Both the position numbers and the translations under genes were made by a program. Shown here piece after piece: positions 1-8,819 of a stretch of DNA of 28,552 nucleotides (positions are counted from its first letter, which is position 1; every line of letters begins with the position of its first letter). Source of the DNA: JBEKTY01 sp049515555 (GTDB taxonomy: Bacteria; Planctomycetota; Planctomycetia; Pirellulales; Thermoguttaceae); NCBI GenBank assembly GCA_049515555.1, contig JBEKTY010000102.1, positions 1 through 28,552 of the forward strand, read 5' to 3'. Below the pieces are notes generated by a model. The model did not search any database and was not told where the DNA came from. It saw only the letters and a program-made list of their open reading frames with translations.

Positions 1-31
1 GGTGGGGCTCGCTGCGCTCGACCCACCCTAC
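1..31. repeat. 31-bp dispersed repeat, copy 1 (family D)
   Basis: The first 31 bases match positions 4650-4680 with one difference. Read on the minus strand the unit has a GGTGGGTC / GAGCCCCACC imperfect dyad around the core TCGAGCGCAGCGAG. When translated it gives the peptide VERSEPHH, which I recognise as a spurious peptide produced by a widely dispersed bacterial repeat. The copy may extend beyond the left edge of the window. It lies just downstream of the gene ending at 48. Confidence 0.8.
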
Positions 32-47
32 AATTACGCTCTCCTGC

Positions 48-2873
48 TCACCTGCTCCCCTGCTCTGCCGCCTGCCCGCCGGGCAATTGCATCACCAACT
101 CGGCGTGGGCCGCCAGCACCGCCTGGGCCAACGTGGCCTCCAGATCGAGACCGCGGAACCACTCGAGCGGCCGGGCGACGAAGCCGGCGGGCGCCTGTTG
201 CGACGCCCCTGCCGCCCCGACGGCCAGCGGCCCGATGGCCACCGGCCCCGCGGCCGCCGCTTCCAGCCGGGTCGAGGTCCAGCGGGGCGGGCCGTCGCCC
301 TCGGCACGCAGCACGTACTGCCCGCCCAACGGGCAGACCAGCTTGGCCGCCAGCAGCCACTCGGCCTTCTTCAGGCAATCCTGCGGCGGCACGTGAAGCT
401 GCTCTTCCAGCGCGTGCAGCAGGCGCAGGTTGCCCAGCACGGTCTCCCGCGTCCGCTGGTAGGCCCATTGGTTGACCAGGGGCATGATCTGCGCCTGGGC
501 CACGTCGCCCACGTGCAGCCGCAGTTGGGCTCCGCGCTGGGCGGCCTGGAAACGCAGTTGCGGGGCCACGGCCGCCAGCACCGCGCTTTGGAACGAGTAC
601 AGCGTGAACCGTTCGTTTCGCAGCCGCCACAGGCCCAACACGTTCCGCGAATAGCCGTTGGGGTCGGCCGGCGCGAAGGTCACGTCCAGGATTGCCAGCA
701 GGCCGCCCTGGCCCGTGGTGCCCAGGTAGCCGATGATCGTGTTGCGCAGATCGAGCCAGGAGAGAAGGCCACTGCCGGGGCGGGGCAAGGGAGAGATTAC
801 GTCGCTCACGCCGCCCAGCAGCCGCTGGTCCCGCAACACGACCTCGCCCGCGGCGATGTCGCCCGCCACGGCGGCCAACTGCCGCGTGTCGGGCGGCCCG
901 GCCCATTTCTGGAAAAACTCCGACCGCTGCCGCGAGAGCGGCGCCATGCGGGCATCCAGCACGATCCGCTCGCGCTTGCCCGGCAGCGCTTTCCGCTGGA
1001 CCGCAACGGTGATCGGCTCCAGCCGGCCCCACGGTTGCAGGCAGGCCTCGGCCGCCCGGCGGTAAGCTTGTTCTTCGGCGGCCGTGACGCGGCCCACGGG
1101 CAGGTCGGGCACGGGCAGGAACAGTCCCCGACGGCCGCGGAGCGAATCGGATACTTCGCCGCCGGCCAGGATCGCCCGGCTGCCGTCGGGCCGCGGGCCG
1201 AAACCCGGCGGCAGCAGCCCACCCGTCACCAACTGCTCGATCGTCTCGCACGGCTTGCCTTCGGCCGCGGCGGCCAGCCGGGCCAGCAGCACGAGGTCCA
1301 GATCGGTGGCCGCCGTCAGCCGCCGCAGCATCTCCACGCGATAACCGGGCGACAGAAAATTGCGGAAGAAGGCGGCCGAAAAGTGGGCCAGCACCGCGTC
1401 CTCACGCGTAAGCGGCAACAGCCGCCGCAGGTCGCGGAACCCTTTCGATGTGCCCAGCGACCCGCGGCCCTTGACCGTTTGCAGAAACCGCGTAGCCAGC
1501 GTTCGCGAGCTGGTCACGAAATGATAGTCGCCCCGCGCCGCGTAGTACGACCGCACCGAGCCGTCGGCCGATTCCAGGAGCGACACCGGCTGCCCCTCGA
1601 TCGTAAGCTTCTGCTCGCTGACACCGCCCTGCTTGACGCGGTCGGCCCGCTGGCCGGCCAGGTCGTGGCCCAGCAGCAGGCTGTTGCGGGCCTCGAACAG
1701 GAAGCCCATCGCCGCCCCGTCGCGGAATAGCATGTCGCTGCCGATCATCGCCACGTCGGAAATAACCGTGCCGCCCAACAGCCTGGACAACTGCGACTGC
1801 TTCAGTACGAGCTGCGTTTGCAGCCGGCCCCCGTGGTCGTCGTTGATGCCCCGCTGGGCCACGAGGTTCTGCAAGTCGCCGCCCCATGTGTCCAGCGTGT
1901 CCTGGAACCACAGGAAATTGTCGTAGCTGCCGAAGCGGATGTAGAAGCACTCGTCCGGCACGTGCATGGCGATGGGCTCGATGGCCACGTCGGCCGCGGC
2001 CCCGGCGCGGGCCGGCTCGGCGGCCGGCGGCGGGGCGCCACCAGCCGGTGCCGGCGGGGGAGGAGGAGATTCCACGGCCGGCGGTGGGGTCTCAATGGTC
2101 TCCGGCATCTGCGATTCCACCGCCGGCGGCAGCGGCCGATCGGCCGGCTGATCCAATTGGGCCAGGTCCAGCAGCCGATCCTGCTGCAGGGCCGTACGGA
2201 CCGACTCGCCGCCGGTCATCACCCCCAGCTCGCGGGCAAACTCGGCGTAGGCCGACGGCGTTTGCCGAGCCAGCGGGATCCGCAGGTTCAACCGCCGCGC
2301 CAGCGTGGGCAGCAGGTAGCTCTCGACCAGCGGCGGGCACTCGGGCTTGGATTGCGCCTGCGGGCCGCCACCCGCGTAATCCCGCCACCAGGCCTCCAGC
2401 AACCGGCGATGCACGAGCGGCTCACGACGCGGCTGGACCACGCCCAGCGGAATCGACCGCCGCGCCTGGAGCACCAGCTCCAGCGGGCCGTCGCCGCGGA
2501 ACAGAAAATACAATGTCGTGGGCGGCTGACGGTTCAAGATGTCTCGCAAGATGCCGCCCACCTGCTGCCGCACGGGCCCGCCGCTGGTCAGCGGCGTCGG
2601 CCGCTCCATCAGCTCCTTCACGATGCGGGGCAAGGCCGTGTTCCGCCAGGCGGGGTACAGCAGCCGGCCGCCGGCCTCGCTCAGCCCCACTCCCGCGGCG
2701 CCCAACGGCTCGGGCAGCTCCGCGGCCGGCAGATCGACGACCACCCGGCCCACGCCCAGCGGCTCGCCCGTCACCGCCTCCACCGCGCCGACCGGCTGGG
2801 CCCGGAGCACGGCCGGCCAGGCCGCAAACCACGAAATTAGCACCAGCAGGCCGATGCGGACGGCTCGCGACAT
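48..2873 (-). CDS. Large secreted protein of unknown function
   Basis: This encodes 941 residues. The start at 2873 was chosen because a GGGGAG Shine-Dalgarno (2880-2885) precedes it and the product then opens with a clean signal peptide (MSRAVRIGLLVLISWFAAW, cleavage near VLRAQP). The open frame continues upstream to 3092, but that part runs through a palindromic repeat. The protein has an N-terminal region of about 270 residues, a Pro/Ala-rich linker (runs of PPPP and APPPAAEPA) around residues 265-300, and a large C-terminal region beginning near HVPDECFYIRFGS. There is no further membrane helix and no catalytic motif that I recognise. It is probably extracytoplasmic. Similar large secreted proteins occur in planctomycetes, but I cannot assign a family or a function. 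The beta-barrel gene lies upstream on the same strand, 230 bp away across a repeat. Confidence 0.85.
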   Translation of the reverse strand: MSRAVRIGLLVLISWFAAWPAVLRAQPVGAVEAVTGEPLGVGRVVVDLPAAELPEPLGAAGVGLSEAGGRLLYPAWRNTALPRIVKELMERPTPLTSGGPVRQQVGGILRDILNRQPPTTLYFLFRGDGPLELVLQARRSIPLGVVQPRREPLVHRRLLEAWWRDYAGGGPQAQSKPECPPLVESYLLPTLARRLNLRIPLARQTPSAYAEFARELGVMTGGESVRTALQQDRLLDLAQLDQPADRPLPPAVESQMPETIETPPPAVESPPPPPAPAGGAPPPAAEPARAGAAADVAIEPIAMHVPDECFYIRFGSYDNFLWFQDTLDTWGGDLQNLVAQRGINDDHGGRLQTQLVLKQSQLSRLLGGTVISDVAMIGSDMLFRDGAAMGFLFEARNSLLLGHDLAGQRADRVKQGGVSEQKLTIEGQPVSLLESADGSVRSYYAARGDYHFVTSSRTLATRFLQTVKGRGSLGTSKGFRDLRRLLPLTREDAVLAHFSAAFFRNFLSPGYRVEMLRRLTAATDLDLVLLARLAAAAEGKPCETIEQLVTGGLLPPGFGPRPDGSRAILAGGEVSDSLRGRRGLFLPVPDLPVGRVTAAEEQAYRRAAEACLQPWGRLEPITVAVQRKALPGKRERIVLDARMAPLSRQRSEFFQKWAGPPDTRQLAAVAGDIAAGEVVLRDQRLLGGVSDVISPLPRPGSGLLSWLDLRNTIIGYLGTTGQGGLLAILDVTFAPADPNGYSRNVLGLWRLRNERFTLYSFQSAVLAAVAPQLRFQAAQRGAQLRLHVGDVAQAQIMPLVNQWAYQRTRETVLGNLRLLHALEEQLHVPPQDCLKKAEWLLAAKLVCPLGGQYVLRAEGDGPPRWTSTRLEAAAAGPVAIGPLAVGAAGASQQAPAGFVARPLEWFRGLDLEATLAQAVLAAHAELVMQLPGGQAAEQGSR

Positions 2874-3011
2874 GACCGGCTCCCCTTCTTCCCAATGATA
2901 TGTGTCTGTAGATCGATACCCTCTGCCCGGGATTACTGTATCGGCCGCAGGGGCGCGGGGCAAGCCGGGCAAAAAAGGGGACTGGCTCCGAGCGGCAGAA
3001 GAGGCGACACC

Positions 3012-3079
<68 letters not shown>

Positions 3080-3103
3080 ATGTGGACAACAACCTGCCGG
3101 GCG

Positions 3104-4606
3104 TCAGAAGCTGTATTGCAGCCCGTCCAACAGTACCAGGCCCCGGCGGGGGGCATCGTTCTGAGCCGTGTAGCCGCCGTTCTCGACCATCACCACCGAA
3201 TAGACCTCCAGCGAGCCCAGGAAGCGGTAGGCCACCTTGCCGATGCCGCGCCGCTCGGGCCGCTGGTTGGGCGCGGTGGCGGTGCTCACGGGATAGAACT
3301 CGCCGTAGTTCAGCATCGTCGTCCAGGGCCGCTCCTGGTAGCCCAGATTCAGATAGTATCCCACGCCGGTCAGCGGGGTCGTGGTGCCCGAGCTTTCATC
3401 CCGATAGTAGATGCTGCGATACCAGGTGATGTCGTCGGGATCGAAGCCCGGCTTGCGGAAGCCGTACTGGTCGTAGATCGCCTCGCCCGAGAGGACCCAG
3501 CGGCCCAGGCGAATCATGGCGTCGGCGCCCACGTGGTTGTCGTACTCCTTGTCTTCCTCCGAGCCCACGCCGTCTTGATACTTGGCCGAGCAGCCCAGGG
3601 CCCAGCCCGCGCCCTGCAGGCCCAGCCGGGCCACCACCGCCTTGGACGAGTTGGTGTCGCGGTCTTCGCCGCCGTTGGTCAAGGCCACGTCGCCCACCAG
3701 CATGCCCGGCTGATAGTGCAGCAAAACGCCCGTCTCGCGCCAACCGATGGCCTCGGTGCGAATGAACGGCGCATCCAGCCGGGAGTTGGTGTACAAAGGA
3801 AAATACGTCCGCCCGAAGGGCGTCTCGATCTTGCCCAGCACCACCGACATGTCGCCGCGGCTCAGGGCGACCGAGAGTTTCGAGATCTCCAGCGTATCCG
3901 GCTGGAAGTCGGCCGCGTATGACCGCCGCTCCGGCGTATCCAGGAGCATGTCCCGATCGAAAGGCTGATTCAGGTAGAACTCGCCGTCGAACTTGATTTC
4001 CCACTCGCCTACCTGCTGGTTTAGCTTTGTGGTCAGGACCGCCTCGGCCCCGAAGGTGGCCTCATTGCCCGACCATTGCACCCGCTGATCGTTCGCATAG
4101 TAACCCCGGGCCAGGAAGCCCAGGTCGAGCGCGTCCAACAGCCGGTGGGCCGAGCCCGGCTGGTCCCGGCAGCCCGGCACCACGGGAGCGGGGTCCCCGG
4201 CTGATGGTTGGTCGACCGACAAAGGCATTTCGGCCGCCGGTGGCAGGGACCATTGCGTAGCATCCGCCGGCTGGCACAACTGCGGCCCCGGTGGCGGCTG
4301 ATAGAACTGCGGACCAGGCGGCGGCTGACAAAACTGCGGACTAGGCGGTGGTTGACAGAACTGTGGACCCGGTGGCGGTTGGCACGGCGGCGGCTGATAA
4401 AACTGCGGACCCGGCGGCGCCTGGTAAGCTGCGGAAGGTGGCACAGCCGCTGGCCCGACGGCCCAATCCGCCGGGCCCTGGGCCCACACCGGCCTGGCCC
4501 ACGCCGCCGCAACAATCGTCCACGCCGCCACGCCAACGCAAAGGCTGCCGAGACACCGAAGTGCGACCGATCCGTGGCGGGCTATTCTCGGCATCCGGCC
4601 GGGCAT
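3104..4606 (-). CDS. Outer-membrane beta-barrel (porin-like) with Pro-rich repeat neck
   Basis: This encodes 500 residues. A hydrophobic signal segment (about residues 14-42, ending ARPVWAQ) is followed by a tandem repeat at residues 63-112 built on PPPGPQF(Y/C)Q, with about five units. The remainder, from about 160, is rich in alternating aromatic and polar strands (for example WEIKFDGEFYLNQ, SVVLGKIETPFGRTYF, YYLNLGYQERPWTTML). It ends in Phe (LQYSF), as outer-membrane barrels normally do. The GKIETPFGR and GYYLNLGYQE segments resemble phosphate-selective or other bacterial porins, but the substrate is unknown. The Pro-rich neck could span the periplasm or cell wall, which is an inference. 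The start is uncertain: ATG at 4606 and 4594 both lack a good Shine-Dalgarno. Confidence 0.85.
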   Translation of the reverse strand: MPGRMPRIARHGSVALRCLGSLCVGVAAWTIVAAAWARPVWAQGPADWAVGPAAVPPSAAYQAPPGPQFYQPPPCQPPPGPQFCQPPPSPQFCQPPPGPQFYQPPPGPQLCQPADATQWSLPPAAEMPLSVDQPSAGDPAPVVPGCRDQPGSAHRLLDALDLGFLARGYYANDQRVQWSGNEATFGAEAVLTTKLNQQVGEWEIKFDGEFYLNQPFDRDMLLDTPERRSYAADFQPDTLEISKLSVALSRGDMSVVLGKIETPFGRTYFPLYTNSRLDAPFIRTEAIGWRETGVLLHYQPGMLVGDVALTNGGEDRDTNSSKAVVARLGLQGAGWALGCSAKYQDGVGSEEDKEYDNHVGADAMIRLGRWVLSGEAIYDQYGFRKPGFDPDDITWYRSIYYRDESSGTTTPLTGVGYYLNLGYQERPWTTMLNYGEFYPVSTATAPNQRPERRGIGKVAYRFLGSLEVYSVVMVENGGYTAQNDAPRRGLVLLDGLQYSF

Positions 4607-4649
4607 GAGAACGTCTCGGGTTTACGATTGCCCTCAGCATAGACCGAAT

Positions 4650-4680
4650 GGTGGGGCTCGCTACGCTCGACCCACCCTAC
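4650..4680. repeat. 31-bp dispersed repeat, copy 2 (family D)
   Basis: This is the same 31-bp unit and orientation as positions 1-31, with a single substitution. It lies 44 bp upstream of the beta-barrel start. A 318-bp gene-free gap (4607-4924) holds this copy and the 18-bp repeat that follows. I see nothing else in the gap. Confidence 0.85.
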
Positions 4681-4793
4681 GAACCGTCCGTTCCCTTCGG
4701 CCTGATCCGGGCAATCAACGGTTTCTTCGTCAATATCGGCAAGGTTTCTCTGACCGGAACTCCCAGCCCGACAGGGTTGCCCCACTTGGCAAA

Positions 4794-4865
4794 CCCACCG
4801 CAGGCCGGAGGCCTTGCCTATGCCGGAAGCGCTGCCCAGCCCGGAAGGTTCACCCAGGCCGAAGG
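4794..4865. repeat. Four degenerate 18-bp tandem units
   Basis: On the minus strand, four consecutive 18-bp units begin CYTCCGG or CCTTCGG and continue with a Gly-codon-like GGC-rich segment (4848-4865, 4830-4847, 4812-4829, 4794-4811). Translated they read PSGLGS-ASGIGK-ASGLRW, but no credible gene carries them. They are probably a degenerate tandem array or a remnant of a repeat-protein gene. Confidence 0.6.
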
Positions 4866-4924
4866 GTCTGCACGCCTTACGCAGCTTGACGCACGGCCGC
4901 GGCAAGCAGCCGCAAAGAAATAAA

Positions 4925-5317
4925 TCAGAAATGTCTGCTCCTTCGAACCCGGCTTGCGGCAAACCCTACGGCGTACATGCTGACCCCCGCAACGAACGCG
5001 CCGATCCCTGAGTAAACTGGCCAAAGCCGATAATAGTGAAGGTAGTCATCCCACCAGTTCGGATCTTCGTAGTTAAACCAAACCGTCGGGCACAGAAGCC
5101 ATCCCAGAAAGGCGCCTCCGGCCACGAGCAGCAAGGCCCTCATGCGGCGATTGGACAAGTATGTAAAGAAGGCACAGCAGGCCAAGGTCGGCACGAACTG
5201 CGTGACGACCAACGCAGACTTGAGTGATGCGTCTGGAAAGATCCGGATACACGCCGCGAGGATGGCGAACACGGCGATATCCAGCGAAAGACGCCGAGGA
5301 GACCCTATGATCTGCAT
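4925..5317 (-). CDS. Small multi-pass membrane protein, unknown function
   Basis: This encodes 130 residues. Four hydrophobic segments can be seen, at about residues 11-28, 35-54, 60-77 and 103-122. A hydrophilic loop rich in Trp, Tyr and Asp (NYEDPNWWDDYLHYY) lies between the third and fourth. The C-terminus is basic (SRVRRSRHF). Base composition is less GC-rich than in the neighbouring hydrolases. The start is weakly supported, with no good Shine-Dalgarno before 5317. I do not recognise the family. It lies downstream of the GH106 gene on the same strand, but the 131-bp gap makes co-transcription uncertain. Confidence 0.6.
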   Translation of the reverse strand: MQIIGSPRRLSLDIAVFAILAACIRIFPDASLKSALVVTQFVPTLACCAFFTYLSNRRMRALLLVAGGAFLGWLLCPTVWFNYEDPNWWDDYLHYYRLWPVYSGIGAFVAGVSMYAVGFAASRVRRSRHF

Positions 5318-5448
5318 TGTTGATGACCTGCTGGCTCGCCCAACGTTGTTCTACGGCGCAAAGCGTCTGCCGGGGATGGTCGCGAAACGCATCCCATTCC
5401 CGTGTGTCGCGCCGACCCTTTCACCGCGCCTAATTGTACTGCCGCCCC

Positions 5449-8400
5449 TCACTTCTCAACCAGCGGCACGCGGGTTGCAAACCTTAGCACAACCGGGCCC
5501 AGCAGGCCCGACTCGGCTAGCGGGGAGTCCTTCTTCCATAGCCGCCAGGAGGTGAACGTCGAGCGGCCCGTGGGGCTGGGCTTGCCTGCCTGCAACCACT
5601 TGGGCCATGCCTTGAGCGTCCCCTCGGGGTTGCGGTCGCTGTCCTCGGGCAATTGCTCGTCGCCGATCATGCGGTTGATCCAGAGGTTGGTCACCTCGAC
5701 CTCCAGCGTATTGGGGCCGGCCCCGACGGCCCCGGTTATGTCGACCTGGTACGGCGGCTTCCAGAGGATGCCCAGGTCCTTGCCGTTGAGTTTCACCCGG
5801 GCCATGACCTGCACGCGGCCCAGGTCGAGATAGACCCGGCTTGGGGGGCCTGTAAAATCTTGGCCGAGGCAGAACGTCTTGCGGTAGGTTGCCGTGCCGG
5901 AGAAGTACTTGACGCCGGCCGCCGGGTGCTCGTTCCAGGAGACGAGTTTTTCGAGGGTTACCTGCTCGGGTGCCCCGCCGCCGGGCGGGAATTGTACCTG
6001 CCACGGGCCCGTCAATGGCTGCGGCTCGGCCAGCGTGGCCACCCGCCCGGCCAGCCGGCGACCGGTGGTGGTTCGGGCCTCGTACCGCCCGGGCCGCCAT
6101 GCCTCGATCGCCAGACGGCCCCCGGCCTCCTGCCGCAGGTCGGCCACGTGCTCCGCGCCGTCGCTGACCAGGTCGAGAACGTCGGTATCACAGCCGGTGG
6201 CCTTCCGGGCTCGGCCCTGGCAGGTGTAGTCCACGACCAGGGTCTTGACGACCCTAAAGGCCGGGTCGTCGCCGCGGGCCATTTCCGCCACCTGGAAGCT
6301 GGTAATTCCGCCGTCCAGGATGCCTTGCAGCTTGGCCCGCACGTCGCGGGTCCGCTTCGGATCGGTCAGCACGCCGTAGGTGGCCTTTTGAACCACGATC
6401 TTGGGCGGCGGGCCGGCCAAGGCCGGCAGCGCCTGGCCGTCGCGGGTGAGCGATACGACGTGCTCAGCCCCCGCCTGAGCCGGGCGGAACACCACGAACA
6501 CCGACTCCGTAGCCTCCAGTCGCAGGGGTACAAGCGTGCCGCCGCGCCCGACCTGTGCGGCGGCGGGCTCGATCCGGCCGCTCTCGGGCCACCACAACTC
6601 GGGCCACCGGCCCACCGTGCGGAAGCGGCACTGCACGTCGCGGGCGTAATCGCTGCGGTTGGCCAGGAAGTAGATCTCCGTGCCGTCGTCTGCCCGGCGG
6701 TGGATGTAGCGGACCGGCATGGGGCCGGTGGTGCCGCAGGAGATGTCGGGCGGCACGCCCATCGCGGCCAGGACCTTCTCGGGCGTCTGGCCGCACACGA
6801 TCCGGCCCTTGCCCAGCCGATGCTCGCAGACCGTCTGGCCATCGCAATTCCCCCACAGCTCGGCGGCCGCCGCGCGCACGTCGGCATCGCACTTCGGATA
6901 ATTCTCGAGGCTCGGCGACTTGACCGGCGGCGAGCCCACGACCGTCGCCCCGGCACGGACCAGCTCGGTGATGCGGCTCAAGAGCCGCGGCGTCATGGTC
7001 TGCGAGTTGGGCAAGGCCAGCAGCCGGTAGCTCATGCCATCGGGCAGTACGATGCGGCCGTCTTTGACCGACATGCGGGTCAGGACGACCTCCGGCGGGC
7101 AGCCGTCGAAGTTGTAGCCGGGCCGATCGGGCGGACTGCCCGATCGCGCCACCGGCGGGCGGAAGGCCTGCGGGGCGTTCTCCGGCTCCAGGTAGCAGAT
7201 ATCGGCCACGAACAGCCCCTGCCGCAGCATGTGCTGGCATCGGGCCAGGTATTCGTGCCAGGGCCGCGACTGCTGCCACCAGGTTTGCGTCCGCTCGTAG
7301 TGCAGGCCCCAGGGGCCCATCGACATGCCCGGCCGACGGTCGAGCCAGGGCTGCATGGCATAGCGGTGGAACACGAAGCGGTTAATGCCCTCGCAGAAGG
7401 CCCAATCGCCCAGGGCCTTGATGTAGGCCGGGTGGCCCAGCCATTTCTCCCGATCGGTGGCGGTGAAGCTTTCGGCACCCACGATCCGCTTGCCGTACAC
7501 GTGGGCCGCCGAGACCATCTCGGTGCACGACTCGGCGGCCGAGCCGTAGTCCCACGACCAGAACTCGCCCATCGGCTCGTCGGCCCGGCCGCCGTACGAC
7601 AGGTCGTCGTACGGGCCGTCGCCGTAGGCCTCGATGGTCAGCCGCATTCCATGTTGCCGGGCCAGCTCGGCGAACCGCCCGGCATAATTCTCGTTGAGCA
7701 GCTCGGCGATCGTCTGCCGCAGGTCCCACAGGAAACGCTCGGAGACCTCCAGGCTATCCACGACCCGGCCGGTTACCACGGGCAGGAAATGGTAGGGATC
7801 GTAGCCCCGCCGTTTCTGGAATTCCTGCCGCAAGAGCGGGGTCCAGTTCTGCGAATGCACCTCCCAACTGTCGATGTGCGTGGCCACCAGGGTCTTGCCG
7901 GCCAGCGGCCCGACGTCGGCGGCCAGTTTTTGCATCAGGCCGGCGAACATGGCGTCGGCGGCGGCCGGGCTGAGCTTGTCGCATTCCAGGCCCCGGCCCG
8001 ACTCCGGCGCCGGGTGATTGTCCTTGCCGGTCGAGGTGTGGCCGATCCGCAGCACGGTCCAGTCGCCGGGCGGCACGTCCCACGCCAGCCGGCCGCCGCG
8101 GCAGCGGGCCGTGAGATCGACGATCTTCGCCGCATCGATCACCTCTGCGGCCGGCAGCGTGGCGAAGGCCGCCGGGGCGGCCGAAAACGCCTCCCAATCC
8201 AGGGCCGACTTCACGTTGACCTTCTCGATCCGGGCCTTGCCGGCCGGCGTCGGAAAGGCCAGCACCGAGATGTCGTCGTAATAATCGGCCACTTTCGGGG
8301 GCTGGGCCAGCGGGCCGTCGAATTGCCGCGGACCCTTGACGCCCTGCTCGGTCCACACCATTTTCTGCATCGACATGGCGGGCGTAATCCAGGGCCCGCC

Positions 8401-8817
8401 GCTGCCGCACCAGCCGGCGTCGTTGGTCATGTTCACTTCCAGCCCCAGCCGGGCGGCCTCGCGGCAGACGTGCCGGAACAGCTCACGCCATTTCGGGCCG
8501 GCAAAGGCCACCGGCCCCAGCGGCGCCCCCTGGTCAACCTCCATGATCAGTACGCCGCCGATGCCCGCCTGCCGCATGGCCTCCAGGTCGGCCGTGATCC
8601 CTTCCTTGGTGATGTTCCCGTTGAGCCAGAACCAGTACACCCAGGGCCGGGCCGAATCGGGCGGCGTGGCGAACTGGGCGGCCAAACCGCCCGAACCGTC
8701 TGCGGCGGATGCCGGCGCGGCAGCGGTGGGGCTTTCGCCCCGGGCAGCGGCCGGGCCGGCCGATTGCAGCAGCGCCCAGACTGCCAGTAGTGCGAGCGTA
8801 GAAAATGGCGATCTCAT
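5449..8817 (-). CDS. GH106 alpha-L-rhamnosidase
   Basis: This encodes 1122 residues and is probably exported, with an N-terminal hydrophobic segment ending near GPAAARG. It should remove terminal alpha-L-rhamnose from polysaccharides or glycosides. The family signature WFWLNGNITKEGI lies at residues 62-74, followed by a GIGGVLIMEVDQG segment. The middle of the protein carries a TIM-barrel-like stretch (LTIEAYGDGPYDD, WSWDYGSAAES, IVGAESFT, FVFHRYAMQPW). The C-terminus has a galactose-binding-like beta-sandwich with LNGKDLGILWKPPYQVDIT and the characteristic NLWINRMIGDEQLPE. The length is normal for GH106. The start was set at ATG 8817 because AAAAGGAG lies 7 bp before it; a TTG at 8823 is too close to that site. 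It is the last gene of the GH78-kinase-GH106 operon, beginning 2 bp after the kinase stop. Confidence 0.93.
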   Translation of the reverse strand: MRSPFSTLALLAVWALLQSAGPAAARGESPTAAAPASAADGSGGLAAQFATPPDSARPWVYWFWLNGNITKEGITADLEAMRQAGIGGVLIMEVDQGAPLGPVAFAGPKWRELFRHVCREAARLGLEVNMTNDAGWCGSGGPWITPAMSMQKMVWTEQGVKGPRQFDGPLAQPPKVADYYDDISVLAFPTPAGKARIEKVNVKSALDWEAFSAAPAAFATLPAAEVIDAAKIVDLTARCRGGRLAWDVPPGDWTVLRIGHTSTGKDNHPAPESGRGLECDKLSPAAADAMFAGLMQKLAADVGPLAGKTLVATHIDSWEVHSQNWTPLLRQEFQKRRGYDPYHFLPVVTGRVVDSLEVSERFLWDLRQTIAELLNENYAGRFAELARQHGMRLTIEAYGDGPYDDLSYGGRADEPMGEFWSWDYGSAAESCTEMVSAAHVYGKRIVGAESFTATDREKWLGHPAYIKALGDWAFCEGINRFVFHRYAMQPWLDRRPGMSMGPWGLHYERTQTWWQQSRPWHEYLARCQHMLRQGLFVADICYLEPENAPQAFRPPVARSGSPPDRPGYNFDGCPPEVVLTRMSVKDGRIVLPDGMSYRLLALPNSQTMTPRLLSRITELVRAGATVVGSPPVKSPSLENYPKCDADVRAAAAELWGNCDGQTVCEHRLGKGRIVCGQTPEKVLAAMGVPPDISCGTTGPMPVRYIHRRADDGTEIYFLANRSDYARDVQCRFRTVGRWPELWWPESGRIEPAAAQVGRGGTLVPLRLEATESVFVVFRPAQAGAEHVVSLTRDGQALPALAGPPPKIVVQKATYGVLTDPKRTRDVRAKLQGILDGGITSFQVAEMARGDDPAFRVVKTLVVDYTCQGRARKATGCDTDVLDLVSDGAEHVADLRQEAGGRLAIEAWRPGRYEARTTTGRRLAGRVATLAEPQPLTGPWQVQFPPGGGAPEQVTLEKLVSWNEHPAAGVKYFSGTATYRKTFCLGQDFTGPPSRVYLDLGRVQVMARVKLNGKDLGILWKPPYQVDITGAVGAGPNTLEVEVTNLWINRMIGDEQLPEDSDRNPEGTLKAWPKWLQAGKPSPTGRSTFTSWRLWKKDSPLAESGLLGPVVLRFATRVPLVEK

Positions 8818-8819
8818 AC

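Noticed and set aside
5653..8790. A 1045-codon plus-strand frame opposite GH106
   Set aside because: It is an antisense shadow in GC-rich DNA; it has no Shine-Dalgarno or family motif, while the minus strand encodes a full GH106.
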